Shown here: positions 44,922 through 56,440 of the stretch, one piece after another
Numbering within the stretch: the stretch's first letter is position 1
Layout of the letters: every line of letters begins with the position of its first letter
Assembly: GCA_001792895.1 (NCBI GenBank)
Contig: MARA01000013.1
Location: forward strand, 186,001 to 250,000
DNA length: 64,000 bases
DNA from: Lentinus brumalis
Lineage: Eukaryota > Basidiomycota > Agaricomycetes > Polyporales > Polyporaceae
Direction of reading: 5' to 3'
Translations under genes and position numbers: made by a program
Notes under the pieces: model-generated
Told to the model about the DNA's origin: nothing
What the model saw: only the letters and a program-made list of their open reading frames with translations
Databases searched by the model: none

Positions 44922-46545
44922 ATGATGCCCAGGCCCGCTGGGCCTCCATTCGACGGCAACACGGCTGACATTGTTATATGCTCCTCGGACGATGTCGCCT
45001 TCAAGCTGCACAGGGTCATTCTATGTATCGCATCCGAGTTCTTCAAGGACATGCTCAGTCTTCCACAGCCCTCGACTGACGAGACGGGCAGCTCTGCAGA
45101 TCTCCTCGAGTTCGACGGACTCCCTTCTGTCCGTGTCTCTGAACAGAGCGATGTCCTGGAGCGGCTGTTCCGACTGTGCTATCCCGTGGACGATCCGCCC
45201 TTACAGACCATGGGAGAGGTGCGCTCGACTCTCGAAGCGGCCATGAAGTACCAGATGGCGGAGGCGATCAAAATAACAAAGCGTAGACTGCTTTCTCTTG
45301 CGCGGAACGACCCGCTGCGGGTTTACGCCGTCGCGTGCTGCTTTAATCTGGAGGAGGAGGCCAGTGCCGCGGCGAAGGAGGTCTTGAAGCAGAAGGCCCA
45401 CGAGGACTACGTGGACGAGCTGGAGGACATATCAATTGGCGCGTACCATCGTCTCCTTTCCTACTGCGAGCGTCGAGGACGAGTTCGAGACCAGTACAAG
45501 TTCACCATACACCGCACAAGCGGCCGAGGAACGTCCGTCACCTCTACCCCAACGTTAGATGCGGTTGCGCTTGACACGCCCGACGCGCCTCTTGAGCCGA
45601 GGGCCGCGCTTCACCCATTCAACGATTCGGAGGCTGAAATTACGCTGGTGACAGCCGATGGTGTTGAATTCCGCGTATTCAAGAAGATCCTCCAGCTTTC
45701 TTCCCCAGTCCTCTACTCTACTGCGAAAGAGCTCCTAGCCTCTGATCGCACGACCGTCCATGTCGCGGAACCCAGTCGCATCCTGGATATCCTTCTCCGC
45801 CTCTGTTATCCTGTCCTCGAGCCCGATATCGAAGACCTCCATGACATCAGCATCGCTTTAGCCGCCGCGGAGAAGTACAACATGCAGAGAGCGTCGCAGG
45901 TCCTTCGCGCCGCATTGGCTTCGCGGAGGGACACATCGTCCGACGACCCTGTCGTGCTCTACGCGATGGCATGCCGCTTTGATATGCGCGACCTTGCCGT
46001 CGCCGCAGCCAGGCGTGCTCTCCGTACCGAGATCATGCGGTCTTCCGTCTCCGAGCTCGACACCATCGGCGTTTCTGGAGGTTGCCTTTATCGTTTGCTG
46101 GAGTACCAGCGGCGCTGCAAGTCGGCGATTCGCTCTATCTTCAATGGTACTGACTGGATCGAGTCAGATATGCTCGCTCAGCTGCAGGACTGCTGCTCGC
46201 TGCAGATCTACCATCCCACCCGCAATCCATGCTGGTACGACGAGTACATGTCGAGCATCGGCGAGCAAGGGTGGCCGAAGGTCGAGGTGGTGCAAGATGA
46301 CCTCTTGCTGCTTACCGTGCTGGAGTCGGCTGAGAAAGTGCAGAGAATGAACTATAGTTCTTGCTCTTCCTGCTTCGATCGGCGCGGCACATTCCTGTTG
46401 ATCAGATTCAGCAAATGCGTTGCGAGTGCCATAGAGGCTTTGGAGAAAAAAGTGAGCCCGACTGGGATTATGCGTCTCCTCGTTCGCTAACATATCTTGA
46501 TCACAGGTGACTCTGAAGTGGACCGTACCTCCACAAGCACAGTAG
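44922..46545 (+). CDS. Tandem-BTB domain protein
   Basis: Exons 44922-46451 and 46507-46545 (39-nt terminal exon, VTLKWTVPPQAQ); 522 aa. POZ unit 1 (about residues 10-110) has NTADIVICSSDDVAFKLHR and LERLFRLCYPVDDPP. Unit 2 (about 225-320) has SEAEITLVTADGVEFRVFKK and LDILLRLCYPV. Helical back-of-POZ repeats follow each unit (LRVYAVACCFNLEEEA, VLYAMACRFDMRDLA). The C-terminus contains CSSCFDRRG and an amphipathic end. It is close to the 49540 gene: both have CYPVDDPP, VRSTLEAA-KYQM and CWY-EYMS-I, so those two are the nearest pair in the cluster. Divergent from VPS9; the starts are about 200 bp apart. Confidence 0.9.
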
Positions 46546-47490
46546 TGTCATCAGCACGCTCTGCCACCATATGCCACCGCTGCTTGGCGGACTGGTAGCC
46601 TTGCGATTCGATGGCCAGCTGGTCTTGCCTCAGCCACACTACAGGGATTGCCGTGTTGCTTCGCACGGTAGACATGCCGCCAGCCGCCATCGGTCTCCAT
46701 CTGCCCACACTCGAGAGAGAGTTCGCCACAGTCGTGTCATGGCTTCCAGAAAGCCCGGGTCAACAGCGAGTAGATGTCCCGCAGGCTCCCAGGGACCCCC
46801 ATCCCGCGCATCCTCCACTCATCCCCAAGATGCGCCTGCTTTCTCGTCGCATTTTCCATCCCGCAACGCATCTGCTGGGCCTGTGGGCACCACCCTGAGG
46901 ACCCCACCCGCACACTACCGGCGCCAGATAATGGTACCGATCTCTCCCTCGTCGCTGTGTCCCTTTCGACTGGGCGAGTTGCCAGTCCCTTGTGGCAGTT
47001 TTCAGCAGAGGTACTCTGTCGTCTCACGGCATGAACCGAAATCAGGCGGCGAAGCCCTGTCATGACGATGTACAGTACTGACTGTATGCAGGAGCAGGAG
47101 GTGGATGATCATGGTGTTGGTCCCGAAGGCCTCGGATTGTCGCAATTCGTGTTCATGGAGTTAGGCCACCGGCTGACCTAGTCAGAGTTAGCGCAGACTC
47201 TGACATGTTGCGCTGCATCGGTGCTGATGGTGGCTTTGAAGAATCCAATTGTGCTATGTAACTTTCGATTGCTGGGTATGCTCTCCAGCTGGGGAGGCAA
47301 GCTGCAGACGTGAACTTCAAAGAATATTGTCGCTAGTAGGACCCCATGGTACCTTCGTGAGAATAGATCCGACTTGACCACGGGGCGCTTAGGAGGAGAG
47401 TTGAACTTCGAGTTGAACTTGACCTTGTATCCTGACTCCCCTTGGATCCCCACCCTTTCTCTAGGTTCAGACCCTTACATTGCGTCGACG
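46546..47490. other. Intergenic
   Basis: About 945 bp between two codirectional BTB genes. Small frames at 46571-47065 show no domain and lack splice or promoter support. Presumed promoter of the 47491 gene. Confidence 0.35.
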
Positions 47491-49293
47491 ATGGTCTTCC
47501 CCGCCCCGCAACCGTATATGCAACATGTCATGATCGACCGGACTCCTTCCCCTGATGATGTTGTGCCTCCGCCTCTGTTTCCGGAGCAGTACCCGTCACC
47601 AACCCGCACAAGCAGCCCTGGCCACGCCGCTGCATCTCCGAGTCCCCAGCCGGAGCCCGAAGAGATGCTCGAGGTCCCCTTTCCGTTCAACCGGCCAAAT
47701 GCAGACATCATCCTACGCACCTGCGACCACCTTGACTTCCGACTTCGCAGTCAGATCCTCCTTGAGGCATCTCCAGTGTTCGAGACGCTGCTGTCGCTCC
47801 CTCAACCCAGTCCGGACGGCGGCACCGTTCGTGACAATGATCCCCCCATCGTCGACATCTCAGAGACTGCCAGGGTTCTCGATGCCCTGATGCGCATCTG
47901 CTACCCCATCGTGAAGCCGAAGGCGAGGCCGTTCCGGGACATCGAACCAATCCTCCGTGCCGCGCTGAAGTACGAGATGGAGCTGCCAGTAGCGGTGCTC
48001 AGCGATGAGCTACTTGGTCACGCTACGCGAGCCCCGCTCGACGTTTGGGCGATAGCTTGTCGTACTGGGCTTGAGGATGTTGCACGGCGCGCAGCTGAGC
48101 TCACTCTCACCTCTCAGACCCTTGATATCCCCGGGTTGCAAGACATGGACGGCATCAGCGCTGGACATGTCTTCCGCCTCCACGAATTCCATCGTCTGCA
48201 AGGCAAGGTCGACTTCTCGTTCAAACTCCTCACTCCGCCGTCGGTGCAGGTGACGGATCAGCCTCCCGATGAGGTGGCAACTCCCAATCCGGTTGTCACA
48301 GACGTCCCTCTCCCCGATCTCTGCGTCGTATCGTCCGATGGCGTCGAGTTCCTGGTTCACCGCAGCGTTATCAATATGTCGTCCTCCGTGCTGCAGGCCC
48401 AGGTGAATGATGCAGACCACAACAACACCGGTGGTGCCGCAGATCAGGAATCCCCAGATGCCGCTGAGTCTCCGAAGAAGATCCAGCTAGACGTGACTAG
48501 TGTCGTTCTCTCGACGCTTCTCAAGGCATGTTATCCTGGCGAGGTCGAGCTTCCGTCGGATGCAGCCCTCGTTCTCGCGGTTTTGTCCGCTTGTGAGAAG
48601 CTTCGTATGAATCACGTTCGCCGTATTGTCGCCAATCGCTGGAGCGTGGTGGCAGAATCCAACCCGCTCTTGGCGTTCTTGCTTGCCACCCGGGCGGATC
48701 TCGCGGAATGTGCCAAGGAGGCCGCAAAATACGCTCTCGAGAACACTTTGGAGGGCGTATACTTGCGGGAAATGGAGAACGCGCCTGCTCTGCCCTATCA
48801 TCGCCTTCGTGTGCACTACGGGTCGTGCAAAACGATGGCTAAAAGCCTCTTATCGGATGCCGCGAGTAATCTGCGTTTAAATGAGGCACGCTCCCCGGTT
48901 ATCATTCAGCCCAGATACGATTACAGCTACCCAAACACTCAAACTCCGAGTCCTATGCATTGGCACGGTCCGCAAGTTGTACCGGGCTTTTATGCCCCGC
49001 GATCGGACGTCTGGCTAAGGAAGCATCTGGAACAACTCTCCAAAGAGCTGGAGCAACATCCCGGTCGTATAGCGGCGACAACTGGGCAACTCGTGGAGGC
49101 GGCAGTCGATGCTGGTCAATGGTGCAATTCATGCCGCAACCTTGCAGGCGATCTTTGCCGCGTTGGCAAAGCCCTTCAAGAGATTCCTCGGAGGGTCAAG
49201 GAAGTAAGTGTCTGGATAACGTTACTTACAAGTTGCTGTACATGTGCTGACGATCGTTTGAAACTGTGCGCACAGGTTGAGTTCGAAATGTGA
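47491..49293 (+). CDS. Tandem-BTB domain protein
   Basis: Exons 47491-49203 and 49276-49293 (18-nt micro-exon, VEFEM); 576 aa. A Pro/Ser-rich head of about 68 residues is longer than in its paralogues. POZ unit 1 has NADIILRTCDHLDFRLRSQ and LDALMRICYPIVKP; unit 2 has LPDLCVVSSDGVEFLVHRS and LSTLLKACYPG. Back helices read LDVWAIACRTGLEDVARRA and LLAFLLATRADLAECAKEA. The C-terminal region carries WCNSCRNLAGDL. Its closest look-alike is the 36773 gene (shared EIEPALRAALKFEMEL-type block, IPALSYHRLW-type block and the CxxC). Probable protein-interaction scaffold or CUL3 adaptor by family; nothing in the sequence names the substrate. Confidence 0.9.
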   Translation: MVFPAPQPYMQHVMIDRTPSPDDVVPPPLFPEQYPSPTRTSSPGHAAASPSPQPEPEEMLEVPFPFNRPNADIILRTCDHLDFRLRSQILLEASPVFETLLSLPQPSPDGGTVRDNDPPIVDISETARVLDALMRICYPIVKPKARPFRDIEPILRAALKYEMELPVAVLSDELLGHATRAPLDVWAIACRTGLEDVARRAAELTLTSQTLDIPGLQDMDGISAGHVFRLHEFHRLQGKVDFSFKLLTPPSVQVTDQPPDEVATPNPVVTDVPLPDLCVVSSDGVEFLVHRSVINMSSSVLQAQVNDADHNNTGGAADQESPDAAESPKKIQLDVTSVVLSTLLKACYPGEVELPSDAALVLAVLSACEKLRMNHVRRIVANRWSVVAESNPLLAFLLATRADLAECAKEAAKYALENTLEGVYLREMENAPALPYHRLRVHYGSCKTMAKSLLSDAASNLRLNEARSPVIIQPRYDYSYPNTQTPSPMHWHGPQVVPGFYAPRSDVWLRKHLEQLSKELEQHPGRIAATTGQLVEAAVDAGQWCNSCRNLAGDLCRVGKALQEIPRRVKEVSVWITLLTSCCTCADDRLKLCAQVEFEM

Positions 49294-49539
49294 ATGCGCT
49301 CAGCCTACTAGAAGTCGAGTATGGTCGCGTATGATGCTGTCGTGTTGAGTTTGATACCTGTACTTCTAGGTCTGGTTGGAACCATGAATGCTCACGTATT
49401 TATGCAGGAATGACAGCCTAGCGGTGTCCGGCCACGATGCCAACAAGTTACGTCCTGATCTGAAGCGCATGTCAGGGCTTTGACCTGCTTGCTGTCCATA
49501 TACACAGCCTGACGCATGCTCCCCTTACCTCCTACTCTC

Positions 49540-51182
49540 ATGACCTCCCTTGACGACAGTCCTTGTCCTTTCGCTGACTCCTCCGCAGATGTCTGCGTCT
49601 GGTCCGTTGACGGCCGACCATTCAAGCTGCACAACGTCATACTGTCCCTGGCCTCCGGCTACCTGAAGAACATGCTGAACCACGCTGTCCGTGGGACGCA
49701 CTTTCACGAAGAACCGGAGCTAGAGAGGACCGAATACGAAGGGCTCCCTTCGTTCTACTTCCCAGAGCACAGCAACGTGCTCGATCCTCTCTTTCGCCTC
49801 TGTTACCCCGTTGACGACCCCCCACTCGACTCCATTGACGAAGTACGCTCGACATTGGAGGCGGCTCAGAAGTACCAGATGCGCGAGGCTATGAAGATCA
49901 CGAAGCGGAAGCTGCTCGCCTTCGCAGAGAGCGAGCCCATGCGCGTGTACGCCATCGCGAGCCAACTGGGGCTTGAAGACGTCGCGCTTGACGCAGCGAA
50001 GGAAATCCTAAGGCAGGAGGCTCAATACACATACACAGACGAGCTGGAGACCATCCCGGCCAGTGCGTACAGCCGACTCCTGGCGTTCTGTGAAAGCCGA
50101 GGCAGTACTCCGGACAGGCTGATCGTTCGTCGTGGACCGCTCCCTACACCCACGGTAACGCCGAGCCCATCTCATGCGCGTGCGAAGTCACTTTCTACGT
50201 ACCCCCCGAGGGTGGCGGGTTTCGCATTGTCTTCGAAGCCAGCGCCGCATCCCTTCGACGCACGCGACGCTGACATCGTCATATCGGCGTCGGATAACGT
50301 GCAATTCCGAGTGTTCAAGAACGTCATTGAGCTCGCCTCACCGGTCCTCGCGTCGATGCTGGCCGGCCTCTCTTCCTCCACGGAGAGGCGCTTCTCCACA
50401 CCCGAACCTGTGCGTCGTCTGTCACTGCCCGAGTCCAGCCAAGTCCTTTCCATCATCCTCCGCATCTGTTATCCTGTCGACGACACATTGCCAGAAGACG
50501 TGCACACGCTCTACCTTGCACTCCGCGCCGCGAAGGAGTACGAGATGCAGAAAGCCATCCGGGTGCTACAGGACGCCTTATGCGGGCGAAAAGATGACCC
50601 CTCCGTGGCTCCGGAACTGCTGTACGCCATCGCCTGCTGCTGCGATCTGCACCCGCTCGCAGCAGCCGCAGCCAAACGCAGCCTCCGCACAGCGCTCACC
50701 GACAGCACTTTCGCAACGTTCGACAAATATGACCTCTCCGGAGCTTGCGTGCAGCGCCTGCTTTCGTACCACCAGCGCTGCCGCGACGCCGCGCGTTACG
50801 TTGTCGGGCACAAGTGGCGGACTCAGCTCGAGAGCTCGTGCAGACTCGGGAAGTGGGCGAGCGACGGGCAGGTGCCGTGCTGGTACGAGCGGTACATGAG
50901 CGCGATCGCGGAGGATCCTTGGCCGACGCCAGCTACGGCAACAAACGCGGAGCTCGTGCGTTCTGCAATATCTTCTTGCCAGCAGGCTGCAGGCGATATG
51001 TATGGCAGGAAGTGCCGCTACTGTTCGGATCCAGCGCACATCATCATGTATACTGAATTCACTAGGTACGTCGCGGAAACCATCGAGGGGCTGGAAAACA
51101 AGGTGCGCATTTCCACCGGTCCTTTGGGATGTATCATACTGAGTCACCCTTACAGGTTGTCCTCGAATGGCCCGGACAGTGA
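49540..51182 (+). CDS. Tandem-BTB domain protein
   Basis: Exons 49540-51102 and 51156-51182 (27-nt micro-exon, VVLEWPGQ); 529 aa. The intron (GTGCGC...TTACAG, 53 bp) happens to be readable without a stop, so an unspliced frame continues to 51501, but the spliced end matches the paralogues. POZ unit 1 has SSADVCVWSVDGRPFKLHN and LDPLFRLCYPVDDPP; unit 2 has DADIVISASDNVQFRVFKN and LSIILRICYPVDD. The C-terminus has CRYCSDPAHIIMY. The ATG at 49540 gives the short head typical of the pair with 44922; an in-frame ATG at 49516 is possible. Convergent with the next gene; the stops are about 95 bp apart. Confidence 0.9.
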
Positions 51183-51277
51183 CGGCATCGTCATATTGAA
51201 GACGCTATATAGGCTTTATAGGGTCAGTCTCGTCAAGTCAATCCACATATTTATCGCCCCATCTATGTATGTCGTAT

Positions 51278-53028
51278 TTATGCTGTGGCTGATGGCTTCA
51301 GCTTCACCTGTGTTGTACAATAGTCTTCCGTCAATTATGTCGCGTATCACCACAAGGCTGGAGTCTCACCTCAGCCACTGCCTGATCGACTGCCCTCGCA
51401 TACTGATCCAGAAACGCGGTGGCCCACGCGACCTTGTCCGGAATTCCGCATTTCTCGATGGGACAGGTGTAAGAATCTCCCACAACGGCGGTAATGAATG
51501 ACGTGGCTTCGCGCGACGCAACTGCAGAGAGTGTCTGCCCGCGGGGCTTCTTGCGTAAGGCGTACCGGAGCGACGAGAGGGAGGGGGATAGCCAGGCAGC
51601 GGCAGACTGGTCATGTTGCTTCTTGCTCTGTGCTGTGTTGATTGGCATCGCAAACTTCTTTGGGTAACGCTTCCGACACTCTTCGCGATTGCAGGATGGC
51701 TGCGGGAGTCCACCAAGGGCGGTTATGGAACAGGCAGCTTGGGAGCACTCCTCGACGTAGGACAACAGATACAAGTAGGACCTGTTCTGCATGCTCTCCA
51801 TCTCGGGAAGATACTGATTCTCGATCAGAGAGACGTTGTCGGAGCGATTGATCAACTCCCGAGCGCAAGCTAGGGCCTCCTCCTCCCATCCGCAACGAGC
51901 TGCTGCGAAGTAGAACCGTAGAGGCTCCTTCGCGGCGACAGTATGCCATTGTTCTCGCAGGATCATCTCGGATTTGGAGAGTCGATACTTCTGGGATGCC
52001 AAGAGAACGTCAAGAAAGTGCTGAAGGACAATCGATGAAGGAGGGAGAATAGGAGGATGTTGGACTGGGTAGCATAGGTAAAGCAGGTCATGTACGACAA
52101 GTGCACGTTCCTGTAACTCATACACGGGAAGGTTATGGTCACCGCCGGGTCGATCACTGCGGCCCAGCATCGTCAGGATCTCGGACGAGGCCATCTCGAC
52201 GACAACGCGATGGACTGGAAAATCTGAGCCATCGTGGGACCTGAAAACGATGTCGGGAGGAACGGATGTAGCACCAGGTAAGTCGTAGCAATTGAGTGTC
52301 TCCAGAGTGGAATATTGTGCAGTTGGTGTAGGAGAGAGTCGAGGGGGATCGCAGAAGGGACCTATTCCTGTAAAGTCAACACAGTCCCAGTCGCCAAAGT
52401 GCCCCTGGTCCCCCAAAGCAGCTGCCACCTTGAGGCTAAATGTTGAAATCGCCCTTCTTGTTCGTGTGCGCTTCAGCTGCAGGAGGCGAAAGTACTCTCC
52501 CGCAGTGACCTCCGCGAGGTCTGCGCAATGGTCTTCACTGGCGCATACGCGGTTTCTCAACACAGCGACTTCAGCAGCCGCTTTCGCCTCCGCCTCCATC
52601 CTGAAGATACACGCGATGGCGAATACCCGCAGTGGGTCGGCTTGGATGAAGGTCTTCTGAGCGAGCGCCTTGCGCGATGCAGCGATCACCGCAGGTGCGT
52701 CATACTTCGTCCCCGCAGCGAGTACCTCACGGAGATGCTGCAGGGACTTGATTTCTGGGTCTGCGACAGGATAGACGATGCGCAAGAAAGTCTCCATCGT
52801 CTGGCTATCCTCCGAGACGTCGACTGATGGTCTAGGCTCCGTGCCCGGCGGCTGGGGAAGGGAAAACATGGTCTCGAAGATGGGGGATGCGAGGGACAAG
52901 ACGAGGCGGTGGACGGAGAAGTTGACATCGTCCTTTGTGTGGAGGATGAGATCCGCGTCGGATCTGTCGAAAGGCGACGGCGCTTGGCGCGTCTGTGAAG
53001 ACGGACTCGGAAAGGCCTCTTCTGACAT
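51278..53028 (-). CDS. Tandem-BTB domain protein
   Basis: Exons 53028-51370 and 51307-51278 (30-nt micro-exon, VKLKPSATA); 562 aa. POZ unit 1 (about residues 20-115) has SDADLILHTKDDVNFSVHRL, SPIFETMFSLPQPPG and METFLRIVYPVADP. Unit 2 (about 250-350) has PPDIVFRSHDGSDFPVHRV and VHDLLYLCYPVQHPP. Back helices read LRVFAIACIFRMEAEAKAA and LRFYFAAARCGWEEEALACA. The C-terminus has a CPIEKC pair. Minus-strand TATAAAGG (53161-53168) lies about 135 bp upstream of the ATG. Confidence 0.9.
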
Positions 53029-53160
53029 GGTCGCTACAGGAGCAGTGCGCTGTGCTCAGAGCTGAATGTATCGCCTCTGGTAGATGAATATACGCACCGA
53101 GGGTGGATCCGTTTGAACAGGATGAGACGAAACCGTAGGATTCAACTGCGAATCAGTGCG

Positions 53161-53168
53161 CCTTTATA
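53161..53168 (-). promoter_or_regulatory. TATA box of the 51278-53028 BTB gene
   Basis: Minus-strand TATAAAGG about 135 bp upstream of the start codon. The distance allows for a 5' leader. Confidence 0.4.
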
Positions 53169-53196
53169 CCAATAGTCCCCTTTCAGATGTGCGGGA

Positions 53197-53433
53197 CTAT
53201 AGTATGATCCAAAGTGCGACGATGATGATGGTCAAGATCAAGACACAGAGCCGTAGAGAGGCGAGGAATCGCCTGCAGCTGCGGTAAGTACTGTAGGGTG
53301 TAAACGTGTCCGGACCGGTGCTGTTACCCCATGACATGTACACGAGGCAGCAGGGGCCTCCGCCAAAGTCCACCGTGGAGGCAAAAGACCCTGGCAAGGC
53401 CAACCTGCGAATATCAGTATTCGATGTTGACAT
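53197..53433 (-). CDS. Possible small tail-anchored protein (78 aa)
   Basis: An ATG-initiated frame whose C-terminal 20-odd residues are strongly hydrophobic (LRLCVLILTIIIVALWII) and close the protein, as in tail-anchored membrane proteins. The first half is polar with no recognised motif. It is codirectional with and about 170 bp upstream of the BTB gene, so it may instead be part of that gene's promoter region. No family assigned. Confidence 0.3.
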   Translation of the reverse strand: MSTSNTDIRRLALPGSFASTVDFGGGPCCLVYMSWGNSTGPDTFTPYSTYRSCRRFLASLRLCVLILTIIIVALWIIL

Positions 53434-54558
53434 TCAGTTCATTGAGCGGTACGCACCGTACTGACACGAATCGGTCACGAAAAGACACGTTGAGACAGTC
53501 CGACGCTGCAAACACTCTCGGCGGTTTACGTGTATGTCCCTTATATCAGCACTTACACTGCGGATGAGAAACCTCCATGTTACCCTAAAGAATGTCATGA
53601 CGGTGGACGCGGCCAAGATGTTGCAAGAGGCAATTTAAACGACCACCCCGAGCCGGGTATTGCCGGAAGGGCGTCTAACCCTTAGTTTTTCTGAGGCGCG
53701 CCTTAGTAGGCCTTAGTCTGCCTTAGTTGAAACATCGATGTTCTGACATTGCAACCACCCCGTGTCTGCCGTAAGTACCGCGCACACTGCCCCCGCCTCG
53801 CCACTATGATAACTTCCATCCATGTAGCAATTTGAATGCTGGCGGTACACTCATCCATCTGGCGATCGTGATTCCTCGGGCATGATCGGGTATCCTGTTG
53901 GAGGCCTTTCCTTTAGTCCGCCCGTGGCCCGGAGAAACCTTCTGCGATGAAGGCCACTGGCCAGCAGCACTAGGACCTAGGCATTTCAAGCCTTAGCTAC
54001 TAAATCATCAAGGTGCGATTTGTCCACTCAAGAATCTGTCGACAGACACTCGACGTCTAGGTGAGTTGCTTGACCCATTTCCCAAGACTCTCTCTTGGTT
54101 GCGATGGTCGCACAGGATATCCGGTCAATGCATCACGCGCTGTTCCGCCCATTCAGCTTCGCTGCTAGTAGCTGCTCAAGTCCAGAAGCTTGAGCGGCGT
54201 TGTTGCCTCGCGCTTAGGTCTTGTCTTCGGTCGCCTGTGCGCGCGGGATCTTGAAACTTGAGCTTGTACATATGCTGGTCCACTGTGGGCAGCCAGGGGC
54301 AGCCGTCATGGCTGATGATGGTACTTAGCTGATGATGCAATTCACCTTCAGATTGGTCCACCTGCTGTAGGCCGATTGGTTAGCCCGCCGAATCAGAGTT
54401 CGATCTGCGCGCTGCAATCTTCGCCTGAAGCGATACTCTTCTTTCCCCGGCAACATGCTCGGGTCAGGAACGGCCGGTGTGGCAAAGGTGTGGGCGCGTC
54501 AACGACATTGACCGCCCGGCGCGACGGTTCTGTACGCTGGTTGACTAGTCGTGCTCGA
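53434..54558. other. Intergenic
   Basis: No supported gene. A CCTTAGT word recurs three times at about 53701-53731. The right part is the promoter of DUF6533 gene 2. Confidence 0.35.
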
Positions 54559-54566
54559 TATAAGGA
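54559..54566 (+). promoter_or_regulatory. TATA box of DUF6533 gene 2
   Basis: TATAAGGA, 81 bp before the ATG at 54640, preceded by GCTCGA. Same octamer as upstream of gene 1. Confidence 0.55.
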
Positions 54567-54639
54567 GCGGGATGCCATGGTCGGCATTGCAACGTTCCTC
54601 GGCCCTCGGTGACGCGGGGACCCTCCTCCCACCCTCAGC

Positions 54640-56440
54640 ATGTCTTCCGACGCAGATGTCGCCGCCGAGATCGCTGACATCATAGATTCATTCGATGGCC
54701 TGTATGTCGCATCGTTTAAGCCACTCATCGCCGTCTGACGCTCGCTGGCATCGTCAACCAGATATCGTCAAGGTTACTGCGAACTGGCAGCCTCTGGTGC
54801 GTCCGGGATCCGTCCCGAGCTCGTGCATTGCTCGCAAATGTGACCTGACGATTCACTTTGCATAGCTCTCTTCCTATATGACACCGTCATCACGTTCGAT
54901 CGAGAAGTGGCCTGCTTTTGGACCGCTAAGCGGATCGGAGCGTCAAGGCTCTTGTATTTCGCGAACAAGTGGCTGTCGATCGCGGTGTATGTCATGCTGC
55001 TGAGCCAGTTTTCGTACTTCTCTTCGGATGTGGTGAGCAGTCTCTCAGTCCGTAGCGCGGCAATGGCTGACAGGATCCAAAGAGGTTGGTGCATAGCCTC
55101 GCAGACTTGAGACCGCGGTGAAGTGACTATGCGAATCTGCAGCTGTTCCTTCTTCACAAGGGCTGGGTATGCAATCGATATACTGCAAATCATTCCCGGA
55201 GCAGGTAAGTCGTGCCTTCTTTCAAGGGTCCGTCGTACCTGACACTCGCAATGAGCCTTCTCCGCCCTTCGTGCATACGTGTTGAGCAGGAGCATGGCCC
55301 TTGGGATACTCGTCGCCGCTTTGTCCCTAGCACCAGTGGGTGCTAATCTGGTGAGTGGATCTATGTTATTCGCTTTACGTAGACTGACGCAGTCAATCCG
55401 TCTATGCTGCAGGTTCACTATGGGTATCAATTCGGTGGATTCTACTTTCCACCGTTCGGATGTCTCGGGTCAGACAACTTGCCCTCCTCGTCCAACATAA
55501 AGTTCGTATCACCCACATTCGTCGCACATATATGACTGCTGACTCCTTACACAGACGTGCGTTCAAGGGTTGCTAGTGAACAAATGCGACTGCACATGCT
55601 CATCCCTGTTACCGCACAGTTGTGTTTATCTCCCGGGTACCGCTCATCGTGGCGGACATGCTGCTCATCTACATCACGTGGACAAAGCTGAGCAGCAAGG
55701 ACGCGCTGAGGGGTCTCGGGCAGTCCAAGAGACTCTCGCTATCGGATATCCTCTTCCGCAGCGGTATGTCCCTCCACAACGATGCGTCCGAGATGCTTGT
55801 GGCTCACTTCATGCCTCGCACTGCTCACAGGAACCATATACTTCGTGTACGTCCAACCGCGCAACCTCGCAGGCTGTCTGACTGATTCTTCAACGCCGGG
55901 ATTAGCGTTCTGTTCATCCTGAACCTTCTCCACCTCGTCCTCTCGGCGACTTCCGTAAGCCAGCTCCGTATTCTCCGGCCTCGACGCTGATCTCATTCAA
56001 TCACTTCGACAGAGGGCAGGGAATGGCTACGAGAGCTACGTCACCGAATTCACCGCCCCGTATGTGTATCCCCGCCACCGAAACATCATGCCGCCACCCT
56101 CGGCTCACCAAAGTTGTCCATCCGCAGATTCACAGCGATCCTCGTATCGCGCTTCCTCCTCGGACTGCAAGAAGCGAACCAGATGGTCGTCCGGCTCGAC
56201 CCCGACGACCCGCTGCACTCCTCACGGAACCCATATGACACCACACCGAGCTTCATCTCGTCCCTGGGAGGGTTCGTCAATCCGGAGCTCTCGGCGGCGG
56301 CGGCCGAGGCGACGCGGTCCGACGACGACGAGTTTGAGTTTGAGTTGCAGGCTGGCTCGCGTGCAGAGGCCGGGGAGGAGGAGCCTGGGAGTCTCGGAGC
56401 TCACGGCTCGCAGACAGCTGCCTCGTCGGCCTCGGCGTGA
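54640..56440 (+). CDS. DUF6533-type multi-span membrane protein (copy 2)
   Basis: Multi-exon paralogue of the gene at 40036. Starts MSSDADVAAEIADIIDSFDG. Shared blocks in order: LFLYDTVITFDREVACFW, FANKWLSIAVYVML, MALGILVAALSLAPVGANL, the Cys-containing loop HYGYQFGGFYFPPFGC, RVPLIVADMLLIYITWTKL, SKRLSLSDILFRSG and VSRFLLGLQEANQMVVRL (last exon from about 56137). The tail is acidic and Ser/Ala-rich and ends TAASSASA at stop 56438-56440. About seven hydrophobic segments are spread over roughly nine exons with introns of 45-80 bp. No frame disruption was noticed in this copy. Exact ends of the middle exons are approximate. Function unknown. Confidence 0.65.

Noticed and set aside
51183..51501. 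Continuation of the 49540 BTB frame past the last intron
   Set aside because: Arises from reading through a stop-free 53-bp intron; the spliced micro-exon end matches six relatives.
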